The translations under genes were made by a program, and so were the position numbers. A stretch of DNA of 64,000 nt from Paramecium octaurelia (taxonomy: Eukaryota; Ciliophora; Oligohymenophorea; Peniculida; Parameciidae), in the NCBI GenBank assembly GCA_905182995.1, contig CAJJDP010000166.1, positions 1 to 64,000 of the forward strand. The letters are read 5' to 3'. Below are positions 30,527 to 41,839 of the stretch, piece after piece. Positions within the stretch are counted from its first letter, which is position 1, and each line of letters opens with the position of its first letter. The notes under the pieces are model-generated. The model did no database searches. It saw nothing but the letters and a program-made list of their open reading frames with translations, and was not told where the DNA came from.

Positions 30527-31945
30527 ATGATCAATCTACATTCAGATTCCTAACAAACAATTGAGTAACAAGACTAAGAAGTTTATCACTTGATTGAGAA
30601 AGAAAAGGAATTGCAACAAAACAGTATAAATTTGATTCCTAGTGAAAATTATGCCTCTAGAGCAGTAGCTGAAGCATAGTCATGTGTCTTTGGCTCGAGA
30701 TATGCTCCTGGTAATATCTATCTTATTATTATATACTAGGTCCTTAGGGAGGCAAATATGCACCCCAAGTAGAGAATTACGATGCAATTGAAAAGCTGTG
30801 TCAAGATAGAGCACTGGCAGCATTTTCATTGGATCCTTAAGAATGGGGAGTGAATGTTTAGATGGGAAGTGGAATTACAGCTAATTTAGCCATATTTTTA
30901 GGATTATTAGAACCGAAAGATAGAATTATGAGTATGGAATTTTAATAAGGTGGACACTTTTCCCATGGTTACTAAGTTGGAGAAAAGAAGTTATCTCCTG
31001 TCAACAGAATCTTTGAAGTCCTCTTTTATTAACTTAATGAAGTATATTTAGAGATTTACCTTTTAGGAAACATAGGAAATCGATTACGATAAGGTTGAAT
31101 TATTGGCTAAGTCATTTAAGCCAAAGCTAATTGTCGCTGGTTGTTCAGCCTACAGTAGATTAATCAACTTTGAAAGATTCAGAACCATTTGTGATTAAGT
31201 GGGGGCTCTTTTATTAGCTGACATAGCTCATACGAGTGGTTTAATGTCAGCAGGTGTTATTCCTTCTCCATTCCCTTTTGCAGACGTTGTAATGAGTACT
31301 ACTCACAAATCGTACAATTTATTCTATATAATAGTTTACGAGGACCAAGAGGAAGTTTAATTTATTATAAATTACAATACAAAAATAGAATTGATGAATC
31401 AGTTGCCCCAGGATTAGTAGCTGGTGCTCATTTCCATACAATTACTGCCATAGCTGTGGCATTAAAAGAGGCTTAATCATCATCCTTTAAACAACTCTAG
31501 TAGAATGTTGTTGAAAATAATAAACATTTTGCAGCTGAATTCTAAAGATTAGGATTTGGTTTGATTGGAGGGAAAACTGAAAATCACTTAATTTTGGTAG
31601 ACTTGAGAAATTTTAATGTTGATGCTATTAAAATGGAGTATATCTTAAGTTTGATTAACATACAATGTAATAAAAACTATGTTCCGTTTGACACAGTTTC
31701 TTATCAAAGGGCTTTGAGAATAGGGTAGTTATGATATTAATAAAAGATCAATCCCATTAACAGTCAGACAGGCTACTAAAGAGCATTTCACAAGATTAGC
31801 CGAAATCATAAAATAATCAGTTGAATTGGTTTAAACTGTTACCAGTGACATTAAGTAATGGGCAACAGAAAATTAGGATAAATTGATGCCTTTGAAATAA
31901 AAAGTTATTTAATTGGCTAATGAGTTGCCAATTCCTTGGATGTGA
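30527..31945 (+). CDS. divergent serine hydroxymethyltransferase paralogue
   Basis: 439 residues after removal of four introns: 30711-30739 (29 nt), 31042-31066 (25), 31312-31334 (23) and 31725-31746 (22, ending AAG). SHMT converts serine and tetrahydrofolate to glycine and methylene-THF with PLP. Recognisable blocks are [42 protein letters not shown], the PLP-lysine block STTHKSLRGPRG and LRIGSIPLT. The loop that is normally YxEGYPGxRYYGG reads YAPGPQGGKYAPQ, so the active-site Glu (E57 in E. coli) is Pro and one Tyr (Y65) is Ala. The usual PGLQGGPH block is PGLVAGAH. Catalysis is therefore doubtful although the Schiff-base Lys remains. Without the fourth intron the frame breaks; with it the RIG block aligns exactly. 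Stop is TGA 31943-31945. Confidence 0.85.
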
Positions 31946-34044
31946 AATGTTAATTTATTAATATAAAAGAAGATAACATAGTGTCTTTCCCATCTATTTT
32001 ATTTTGATATTCAATGATCATCCAAAGTTTTGAATGCTCCTAATTTAATCTGTAAAATTAAAGTTAAAAGATATATTCCATAAAATTGTAATTTATTTTT
32101 CCAATTAATCTATGTAGATTATAATTCCATATTTCTGTTTTATAATAAAATTTGTTCACTAAACGATGTAAGATTATTAGAGCCTCTATAATCAACAATA
32201 ATTGCGGTAAAACTCTATTTTGCTTGCCTTAAGATCCTCTAGATATTTGCATTAAAAATATATAGAATTTTGAATAAATTAAAAAATTAAATTATTTATA
32301 ATAAATACCATATTAATCCAATATTCTCAAATATTAATTATATAAATGCCCTCCAATATTATTTTTCATTATGAATCAAAATAGGAGTTAATCGATTCAT
32401 CCAAATGAATAGGTACAATTAGACAATTTTCTAATTAATAATAATTCTCATCCTTGGTTTCAGAACTCAGCTACTTTACTTTTTACATGATTTATCTATA
32501 AACTGAGCCATTTTAGATGCTAGAGTATTACCTAAAAGTAATCCATCAATAAAAAAGTTTGAAGATTATAAATACCAATATAAATATTCTATTTTGTTTT
32601 TAAACTTATCAAGTCAAAAAGTATTGATGATTAATAAAAGATCACTATCCTAAAAATGATAATTATGAATAATATATATTCAAATTCAATATCCCAAAAT
32701 ATTCGATGTTGAGTTAGCAGTTATGCAATATGTTATTTCAAATAATATTTAATGGATATTAGCATAATCAGGGATTGATAAACTCTGAACATGTAACTCA
32801 TTTTAATAGCTTTTAACAACTGTCTAGTTTCTGCATGTCTAATAGACTATTTTTAAATCAATGCCAACAGAAGTAACTTATGTAAAGGCACAGCAAAATC
32901 CAGCAGCACATTCAGAACTTGATCTACATTATCTCTAGCTTGCAATTGGAATGATTAGTATGGATAAAAGAACAACGGAAAGCAAATTAGTTCTCATTTT
33001 TTCAATATAAAATATTAACGCCATTAATAAATACTGAATTGTTATATATGTGAATTCTATTAATTTCTGATAAGTAAATAAATTTCCTCAGTTATTTAAT
33101 AATTCCAGATAATGGTAAATAAAATGATCAAAAGTAAAAAATGAGATTTTACAAAGATAATAATAATTATTGTTTATATAGGTTCACAAAATTTTTTTCC
33201 TTATATAATATTAAATAAGATATAAGGCTCAAAATTAATATTAAGTAATTTTTTTGGATTCTGAGATAAGGTTAGAAAATCTTTTGAGTGGAAAAACTTA
33301 TAGAATAATTACATTTTTCATATAAAATATTTTAATATGAATCCAGTATAGTAAACTATTTTGGCTTTGTTTGTTAATATTCGCTATAATTACTATTTAC
33401 TTTTCAATTATCTTTATATGTATTTTAATTGACAAAACACCTTCTCTGATTTATCAAATTTCTTTTGACGATTAAGATTATATCAGTTTACTAAAATGCA
33501 CATATAAGAAAAAATGAATAATCTGTATGATTATATCTTATAAAAAGTAATTAATTAAAATTAAATTTGCTAGAAATACTAAGTAAAATTAAGTATTTAC
33601 AACAACAAAAAGATTATACCTTTATAAAATTAAGTCAATGATTAAACCTAGGGAGATGAGAATTAATTTGAAATAGGGTTGTTCAAATTGGAGCGGTAAG
33701 AATGTAAATAAAAAATATTAATACAATAAATGTATAATGAAGAGATGAATTGATTGGAGTTTAGTTACCAAGTAATTGATGCTTCTTAGTGTCACAATTA
33801 ACATCACCGAAAGAGCATTTACAAAAATGAGTTAACAAAAAGGACTTTAGTCTGAAGTTTGGTTTAATGGTGTGAATAAAACAGAGAAATTGGGAAAATG
33901 ATTTATTTTAATAATAGACAATAATAAATTGAAATCATTAATGAATTTTTTCATATCTAGAATAATTGTTAATATTAGTTCAATATTGATGATGGTAAGA
34001 TGATGAGATTGAATAATTAATTTCTCATATAAAATTAATCCATA
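31946..34044. other. intergenic with decayed coding-like pieces
   Basis: About 2.1 kb without an intact gene. Short plus-strand pieces look protein-like but change frame and hit TGA: near 32346 (MPSNIIFHYESK), around 32700-32800 (DVELAVMQYVISNN) and around 32860-33030 (NPAAHSELDLHYLQLAIG). A further stretch at 33660-34000 faintly recalls repetitive WD- or MORN-like ciliate proteins. None can be named. I treat the region as eroded genes. Confidence 0.35.
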
Positions 34045-35963
34045 ATGAATTCTGAATTATTCGCTTGTTAATTTTGCAAGGAATATTTCTCCATTCAAAG
34101 GGAGCCATTCCTATTACCTGATTGTGGTCACAGTGTTTGTGCTGAGTGCCTAACTGTAAAATTAAAAAATGGAAATTAATTTGTATGCAAAGAAGATGGG
34201 TATATATATTTGAATTATTATGGCAGTGTACAAGTAACAAGGAATTAGATGAATGAATTCCCAAAAAACTTTGCTTTGTTGTAGATAATAAAAAATAGAC
34301 CAACAAACAGAAAAATCGTAATGAACAATTCTCCAAAGTAGACAGAAATTGAATAGGATTCAGATAGATGCAAGAAACACGGCGAGAAAATGGACGTAGT
34401 TTGTGTTGATCATCGTGTAAGGATTTGTGCAAAGTGTGCATTATTTGGAGATCATGCAGATCATAAAGTTGTTAACTTGGAGGATGCGTTAAAAAAGATT
34501 ATTAGAAGAATAGATGAATTAAAGGACATGTCAGAACGACTGGACAAAGCAGCAAATGAAACCTTTGAAATGTCCTAATATTTTAACAAAATTGAGCTGC
34601 ATTTTTAATCTAACTTAGACGTTCAGATCAAGTAAGTCAATGCATTTTTTGATGAATTAACCTAAATATTAGACAACAAAAGAAATAAAATAATCCAAGA
34701 ATGCAGAGAGAAAATAATACATTCCCAAGAACTATACAATAAGTATATAACAGAGTCATTCATCGATGTTCAACGGAAAGTAGAATTGTGGAGGATGACT
34801 AGCAAGGATAGAATTCATTACTATGAAGAGTAATAAAAGTCTAATTCTATTCCATTTGAATTGATTTCGATATCTTCAACCAATGAATTGATGCTGATTG
34901 GTGCACAATATTTGAAGGAATTAGAGACTACCAAATAGTAAATCTTACTCAAAATCGATGAGCCATCCTACAGGGAGATACATCTGGAGATGAAAAGTGA
35001 TTTGGAGCAATTTATAAATACTCATTTGATTGTGTATCAAAAGGACCCTTAATTCAGATTAGAAAACTCATTATCAAGACTTGAATCCGTAACTGAATGT
35101 TCACTCCTTAAAGACATTAATAGTTCAATCATTCAAGATCCCTTGAATCAAAATTAAATGGAATTGTGGATCAAACAATACCAAGAGAATCAACAGTACA
35201 AACAATAATTGAATCAACAATTCTAATTGTAATAACAACATTAACAACAACAATATCTGTATGTGCAACAATAGCAATAGCAATAGTAATAGTAATAATA
35301 ATTACCTACAAATTAACCATACTAACAATTGTCTTATTCTAATCATTAGCGAACGGATCAACCTTTGACATCTCAAGAGTTAGACGATTAATACTTGAAT
35401 AACTTGAAGAAATCCCCTTCTGCCACCACTTTGGCTACGAGACGAACTGTGTCACCTTCGCCAATCAGAAGATCGATGAAACAAAAGAAGATTAATGAGA
35501 AATTCCAGCCTCTGATTGTGAAACTGAAAGGCGACAGTTTGGATCAGTGTGATTTTAGTTAGGCTGAATTAGGAGATGAAGGGCTGTTGTCTCTGATCAC
35601 AATAATAAAAAAAACAAAGAATCTGAGAGTATTGAAATTGGCAAAAAACAAGATTCAGGATGGAGCAGCGTAATAATTGTTGATTGAATTGATAGAGAAG
35701 CAAAATGAGAATGAATAGGAGAACAATCAAATATAAACTATAAATTTATCGAGTAACATGCTGACCGACAAAGTTGTAGACACTATTCTTGATTTATGTA
35801 AGATTAATTTAAAAATCATATTTTCTTAGGTAAGAAATACTCTAAAACTATGCAGCATTAATCTTTGAATCAGATATATCTAAATCAAAACATCATAAAC
35901 CTGTCAAGAGTGAAGAGAAAAGTGGATGAGATAAAGAAGTACGGATTGATCATAGCCATATGA
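34045..35963 (+). CDS. RING / B-box / coiled-coil protein with C-terminal leucine-rich repeats
   Basis: 619 residues after introns 34200-34226 (27 nt, CAG) and 35798-35829 (32 nt, TAG). The N-terminus has a zinc-binding RING-like pattern (C8-x2-C11, C27, H29, C32, C35, C48). A B-box follows from Cys 100 (CKKHGEKMDVVC...CAKCALFGDHADHK). Then comes a coiled coil (about 140-350), a Gln-rich tract around 390-430 built of CAA, TAA and TAG codons, a Ser/Thr/Arg-rich linker, and leucine-rich repeats (LRVLKLAKNKI, INLSSNMLTD). This is the TRIM-like RBCC order with an LRR tail instead of a SPRY domain, suggesting a ubiquitin ligase or scaffold; E3 activity is inferred only. It is convergent with the next gene, 65 bases apart. 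Confidence 0.85.
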
Positions 35964-36028
35964 CTTAGTTTTAATTTGATAATCTATTATATTTATATAA
36001 TATTTTTAAAGAGTAATTTGAATTATCA

Positions 36029-37463
36029 TCATCTTTTTTTAGTTTTAGTTTATTACTAAATAGTTGATCTAAGTTTAGTGATCTTAACCTGATCATCAAC
36101 TTTTTGTTCTTACAGTTTTTTAATCTCCTCCATTTGAATATACTTGTCCTATTCAAATTGCTGATATATTTCTCGTAATAAATTTTCAAACACAACAAAC
36201 ATTTTGTTCTATTTCTTTATTAGCGATGTTTTTAACTATTGGTTTTCTTGTTTCAATTTTTGAATCCATTAAAGCACAATCTATTCGATTTGCTGAGTTC
36301 TGGTTTTCCAGTGCAATAAACCCTGTTTCATAACATGCAATCGTTTCTCATAGACCGATTTGATTGATGGGGCATAACTTATGCTAAATTGCTTATTTTA
36401 ATAGGATTCCAATTGATTTTCGAGGTTGTCAACTTTGGTTTCCTAGGAATAAGTAACATATAGATACTAGAATCATCTTTTCATCGATGAGATCCTGATA
36501 CATCTTGGATAGATTTGTTTGCTAAGAAATCCTATTGACTTTCTTATCAATCTATTCAGTGAGCAATTCTGAACTCAGAGCTTGACACATGAATTGTAAC
36601 TCTTTGAATGCTTTTTCATAAAGTTTCTGGAATTCATCTTTGGCTTTGGTGTGAATATTGTTGATTTGATTCTAGAGTATTTCTTTTTCAGATTATTCTT
36701 TGGCTAATCTCTATGTGAACAAGTCCAACTCACCTTTTGTCAAATGCAAATCAGACTCTAAGGATAGAATGTATTATTTGATATCTTAGGTTAGATCTGT
36801 AGCCTAAACGAATTCCTCGTGTTGTTACTTGAGATCTTGGATGCTTTGTTGCAGTTGTTGTTATTTCAAATTATATTCTTCTGTTAATGTTGTTAACTAT
36901 TGTCTTAAGAATCTCTCCTACTTGGATTTCAATTCCAATTCGATCTTCAGATACACGTTCTCTCTCTCCAGAAAGCTAGCTTAATCTTGGCCTTGACAAG
37001 GATCTATAATAAAATTCAATTTAATACAAATTTATTTAAGGGCTTCCAATTTGTTTTATAAGAAACTGATCTATTATGGCAATAAATCATCCTTGGTGCC
37101 TGACTATGATATCTGATAGGGTTGTTCCTCTTTGCCACTTTGACCCGAATACTAATAGTCATTGTTATTGTCAATATTATTATTATTATTCTTATTCTTA
37201 TGTTTAGAGCTGGTAATAAAATTGAGTTCTTGAACATCTTGCATATTATTTTTGGATTCTGTCGTTTTCTTTTCCCTCCCAAAAGTGTTATGCTCATTAT
37301 TTCTACCAGATTATTCAGATTATGGAGTTTTCAGATTTTCTTGGTCGTAAATGTCTATTCCTAGATTATTTCTGATCTTCGACAGTTTCTGATTAATTTA
37401 CTCTATGAATTGGGAATCATCTGCATACAGCATTTAATCATCAGCTTCAAATTAACTACTCAT
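36029..37463 (-). CDS. coiled-coil protein, unknown function
   Basis: 469 residues, one 25-nt intron at 36443-36467, TGA at 36029-36031. The N-terminal third is polar and Asn/Ser/Gln-rich. From about residue 160 to the end the sequence is heptad-patterned helix (EEYNLKQQQLQQSIQDLKQQ and similar), ending in a basic TKTKKR tail. No catalytic motif. Long coiled-coil proteins of this size in ciliates are often cytoskeletal or ciliary, but nothing here proves that. The stop lies 65 bases from that of the RING/B-box gene. Confidence 0.8.
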
Positions 37464-37523
37464 CTGTTAATATATTAAATGTTGTTTTTTATTAAAAAAA
37501 CATGAAAATGTTATTTTATAAGC

Positions 37524-38495
37524 TCATTCTGGTCCAACAGAAGCTTAAGCACCTCCTTTATCTTCAAAGTACATGTAGTCCATCATAAGAGTGACAGCTA
37601 GCAACAACGCCTTGTCTTCCTTTGAAGCTCCTTTGGGGAAGATCAAACTGAAATTGTCTGCATCACCCACCATGTTTTTGCAACAGTCCTTTCCCTTCTT
37701 CATTAAATGGGCCACAACCTAATTATTCAATGAATTTGAGTGCTTACCTCCCCAGTTGGTACCTTGATGACGAACTCAACCTTGTTGCAGGAATTGCATG
37801 GACATCTGCACCAAAAATAAGTTTAACAACAACTAGCTTCTACGATGTATCTTAAGTTGTCGTGAATATCCAGAACGTGACATCCAATGTTGCAGAAATA
37901 CCATGGATTCACTATTGTTCCCAGTTTCTTGTTCTCGTCGTTCTCCACATACAAGACTTCAAGACGAGGTCTATTTTTAAATCACTCAAACAAAATACCT
38001 ATTAAAACACAAGCATGTGCATTGATACTCCCTCTTGAACTTGAAAACCACTCTCTTTTCGTCCTTCAAGAACATTTTCGCCATGGCTGGCTAGAAGTCC
38101 TTACATCCGTAATTGTTGATTTTCATTTCAAAAGGTCTTGCATTCCCTCTAAGACGAATTAATTTAATGAACTTACGGAAGACAAAGACGAGCACATGTA
38201 GACGATTTCTCTTTGCATTTGAATAACGCCTTTTACTTCTTCTTCTTTCCTTAATCGTTAGCTGCATAGACCTTATATACATTTGGAGTCTCGAAACCTA
38301 ACAATTAATCAATATTCGAGTACCTGTGATTGCCTCAAACAACTCAAATTTCTATTTTATGAAGATACCATCTTGCTACCCCAATATTTCCAAACAACTG
38401 CTGGAAATTGCTTGGATCAAATGTTGTGCCTATTCATTCATCTAAATAGCCATGGCCTAACCCAAGCTTCCTATCTGATTAAACGCTCCTTGCAT
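37524..38495 (-). CDS. phospholipid scramblase family protein
   Basis: 286 residues from five exons; introns at 37719-37747, 37971-37998, 38149-38176 and 38298-38323 (29, 28, 28, 26 nt, all GT...TAG). Family features: FELFEAITGFETPNVYKVY, RPFEMKINNYGCKDF, a Cys-rich centre (CTCLCF, CRCPCNSCNK), PWYFCNIGCHVLDI, and near the end FSLIFPKGASKEDKALLLA with LMMDYMYFED, which matches the conserved C-terminal helix region of scramblases. Members are Ca-responsive, often palmitoylated proteins that move phospholipids between leaflets or act in signalling. It is the most upstream-reading of a run of minus-strand lipid genes. Start ATG is 38493-38495; stop is TGA 37524-37526. Confidence 0.85.
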
Positions 38496-38538
38496 AGTTA
38501 GAAGTCAAGTAAAATGTTATGAAAAGTTAATATTAATA

Positions 38539-38775
38539 TCAATTCGTCATTAACAGTTACACATAAATAGGGTCAATTAAAATAACCAATCTTTTTAATT
38601 GTTTAAAATTAATGATCAAATTACATATACCATATAACCAATAATCCTCTCTCCAAAAATTATTGATTCCTCCGACACCATTACATCCCACAGGAACTCC
38701 TGAAAGAATCAGCAAAGATACCATGACACCCCTTGATCCAATCACTTCATAATAACATGTGAATAAAAACACCAT
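38539..38775 (-). CDS. possible small membrane protein or exon
   Basis: Open minus-strand frame of 78 residues (ATG 38775, TGA 38539-38541) with two hydrophobic segments (GVMVSLLILSGVPVGCN and LYGICNLIINF). Its GC content is higher than its surroundings. Not recognised. It may be an exon of a larger gene or chance. Confidence 0.25.
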
Positions 38776-39843
38776 GTCAAATTATATTTTTATCCAATAA
38801 AGCAATTATTTTTCACTCTTTAATTAATTAATAAAATATTAGGCTATTTTTCTTTTATTTCCTTTATTTCCTGACTAAATTTAATCCTCTTTCGAAATAA
38901 TTGTGGAAAAATAGTTCCATCAAAAGAATTCTATTTTTGGACCTAATGACAAAGTACTGAAAATACATAATTTATATCCTTAACTTTCAATTCGTTAGAA
39001 CTTTCCTATCTTATTAATCTCCATTTATGGAAATTAAAATTATCAATTTGTAATTTTTACTGTTACAATAATAACTCATTTTTAAAATAGTATTTGAAGA
39101 TTAATAAAATATTGAATGTTAAAACAATTATTTTATTTATTCTACATATAATCTATTACCATCTTTCTCATCACAATTCGTTTGATATAGATTTTGGTGA
39201 TATTAGAATTGCATTTAATACTATTTCTCTAAATATCTCTGTTGATGAAAAGTCAACTAATTTTATTAATATTGGTATTCAAATTAGTACTTTAGGTAAA
39301 CTGTAGGATAATAAATTATGCAACTACAATGTAGGAAGTCACTAAAACATACAAATTCCTTTAGGAGAGTTAAAACGTATTTTATAAACATTTTTTTTAA
39401 TCATTTAATAAGCTATATCTAGATAAAGTGAAATAATGTCCATAATTATAAATATAAATCCGTTAAAGATTTTAATTTTGTTTGGAATATCAATTTCAAT
39501 TAAAATTTTTGCATTTCTTGAATTTTTAAAAAAAACAAATCTACTTAGTGTGATTATAAAAATTCTTAGTTGTTGTTTTGATGAAGATGTATATTTTTGC
39601 AAACTTATTAGTTTTACATATATCACTTAACATTATTTATCTATTTCAGGATAACAATTCACTTCAATAAAATCCTATAATCTGATTGAATTTTTATGTT
39701 GAAGAGTTAGGCTGAAATTTGAAATCATTGCAATGCCTAATTGACAATATTCATAAGACAAGTATTTCATACTTTCTAAAGTACATGTTGAATATTTAAT
39801 AAATGATATTAGGAATACCAATAATATCTATTGTAATCAAAAA
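38776..39843. other. intergenic, long frame without start
   Basis: Very AT-rich. One plus-strand frame is TGA-free from 38950 to 39702 but has no ATG in its first half and no recognisable domain, and the minus strand is also fairly open. I see no supportable gene. Confidence 0.4.
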
Positions 39844-41817
39844 TCAATAATAATTTATATCAACATTGACATTTATTGGAATCTTCCAGAAGTTTGAGCA
39901 TTAGTATTCTACTTCATTAACAGGAGGGAAATAAAGATGGATGCCCTTATTCATTTCCACATAGGTAGTGATTTCATCTGTATTATATTTTTGGATATTG
40001 CTCTCTGGATCTATTATGAAGATTCGACTGATATCCACATTGACTGCCTAATAAGCTGTAGAATCCTAATATAGAGAAAGATCATATTACTGTTAATCTA
40101 TTTCCAAATCCACAATAGAATGGACTCTCTCCAATGAATAAATTCCTAATTTCTTTTAATGCAGTGATCTTGAATAGTTCAGGCGTTCTGTCAATGACTT
40201 CTCTCTTAAATGCGGGGAACAAAGAGTCAGGACTCAAAATTACAGGTCCTTTTGGCAATTTAGTATTGTCTTATTGTAGATTGTAAATAAAATCTTTAGT
40301 TTGATCTGCTTAGCCAATTGCTCTTGCAGTCAAGTACATAATTTTATATCCCATAGATTGTATATTCTAATAGAGATTGGCTACTCCATCATGATTCCAA
40401 TCGGTTCCTAATTTTGGCATTAATTAACCTAAGATGTCTGATTTGGTGATGGTGCCATCAATGTCTGATATGACAAATTTAGTTTTTTGATCATACAAGT
40501 AGACAGTCCCATGCAACTCCACAATATCGCTTTTCTTGGGTATACATAATCTGTATGTAATTTTGTTATCTCCCTACTTCAATCCTAATTATTTTAAAAT
40601 TGATGAATTAGGTTTTAGTATTGGTCTTTGCGACTTTCTCCTTTTCTAGATTGACATAGTACTATAGGTATCAACAGAGTTCTCACTGAGCTTTCTGAGT
40701 CTGTCTTAAGATTTACACTATTGATGCTGTTTTTGAGTCTACTCATTATTATTTAATCTCTGATTATTGGTATTATTCTATTCAATTTAATCTGAACCTT
40801 TCTTCTTACCAAAGAGAACACTATACCATTATTACTACTATTAAGTGTTCTACTTCTTCTATTGATCCAAACTGTCAATAACCATATCCCTAGCGTAGAC
40901 TTGCTTGGCCAATAATTAGATTAATCCTGCTTCTCTGCTGAAGAACTTATCGCCAATCTTAAAGACAAGATCTTTGTGATTTATAATTTTAAGTGAGTCT
41001 TTCTCGAATACTGAGAAGGAGATTTTGTGTTATTCGAACAATTGCAATCTCTGAGTTTATGTTAGATTTGATTATTAAATTTAATATTGACCGCACAGAG
41101 AAAGTTCTATTACTGATTGACGTGGAGAGAGGGTCTCCCTGTCACTATAAGTGATGTTGTCTTTCTCGTACTCGTTAGTTTAGATGTGTTTTTCTGCTTC
41201 TTGGGACTGGAATTATTTTTGCAATTATAATTATGAAAGTCTCTAATATGATGATAGTATAATTACTAAAGATGACGTATCGACTTATTAAAATTCCTTG
41301 AGATTATTTGGTGTTTCAATCTTAATTCCATCATCTTTTTTGGAATTGGACCCCTTGCCCCAAAATTTTAGAGTTTGAAGCCAATTACTATTCTTTTTGT
41401 CACTGTTGAACAAATCATCGGGTTTTTTATACAGGTGTGACTGTCTAAACTCCGATGCTTCATTGAACAATCTATGTTGTGTAATGTAAGAATTATACGA
41501 GATTTTCTCGGAAAACGTGTCATCAGATTAATAGCCTGAGGAATAGGAACTAGTTTCAAAATAAGCTGAGCCTTCCTTCCCTAATCTCATTTTCACGTCA
41601 GTCAGTTTGTCATTCACAATAATGTCCACCTAGTAGTCTTATCCATTATATTTGCCAAATCGTACATGAAAGGGGGTCGATTTCAATGATTCATTATGTT
41701 ATTCCACAACAATGATATCAATACAGCCACTTAGATAGTACTAAAATGAATAGATTCAGATTGGATTACTTGTCTCGGATCTAACTTAGATATAATCTTT
41801 TAAGTTATAGAGGTCAT
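39844..41817 (-). CDS. lipin-type phosphatidate phosphatase
   Basis: 639 residues; introns at 41741-41769 (29 nt) and 40066-40090 (25 nt). The N-terminal lipin domain is present ([42 protein letters not shown]). The middle is low-complexity and Gln/Ser-rich. The C-terminal LNS2/HAD domain has the catalytic DIDGT motif at Asp 442 and Asp 444, then [27 protein letters not shown] and [11 protein letters not shown]. Lipins remove phosphate from phosphatidate to give diacylglycerol for triglyceride and phospholipid synthesis, and all key motifs are intact. Start ATG is 41815-41817, only 22 bases below the stop of the upstream oxysterol-binding-related gene on the same strand. TGA is 39844-39846. 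Confidence 0.92.
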
Positions 41818-41839
41818 TATTATTAATAATATATATTAA

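Noticed and set aside
31681-31760. Apparent frameshift near the end of the SHMT gene
   Set aside because: A 22-nt intron with GTA...AAG ends restores the frame exactly at the conserved RIG block, so a pseudogene call is unnecessary.
35200-35340. CAA/TAA/TAG-rich tract as a possible non-coding microsatellite
   Set aside because: It lies in frame within the RING/B-box gene and encodes Gln in the ciliate code, so it is a coding poly-Gln tract.
37122-37364. Plus-strand hydrophobic open frame
   Set aside because: Antisense shadow of the coiled-coil gene, produced by its Asn/Ile-rich codons.
38950-39702. Plus-strand TGA-free frame of about 250 codons
   Set aside because: No ATG in its first half, no recognisable domain, extreme AT bias, and the opposite strand is also largely open, so it is not distinguishable from chance.
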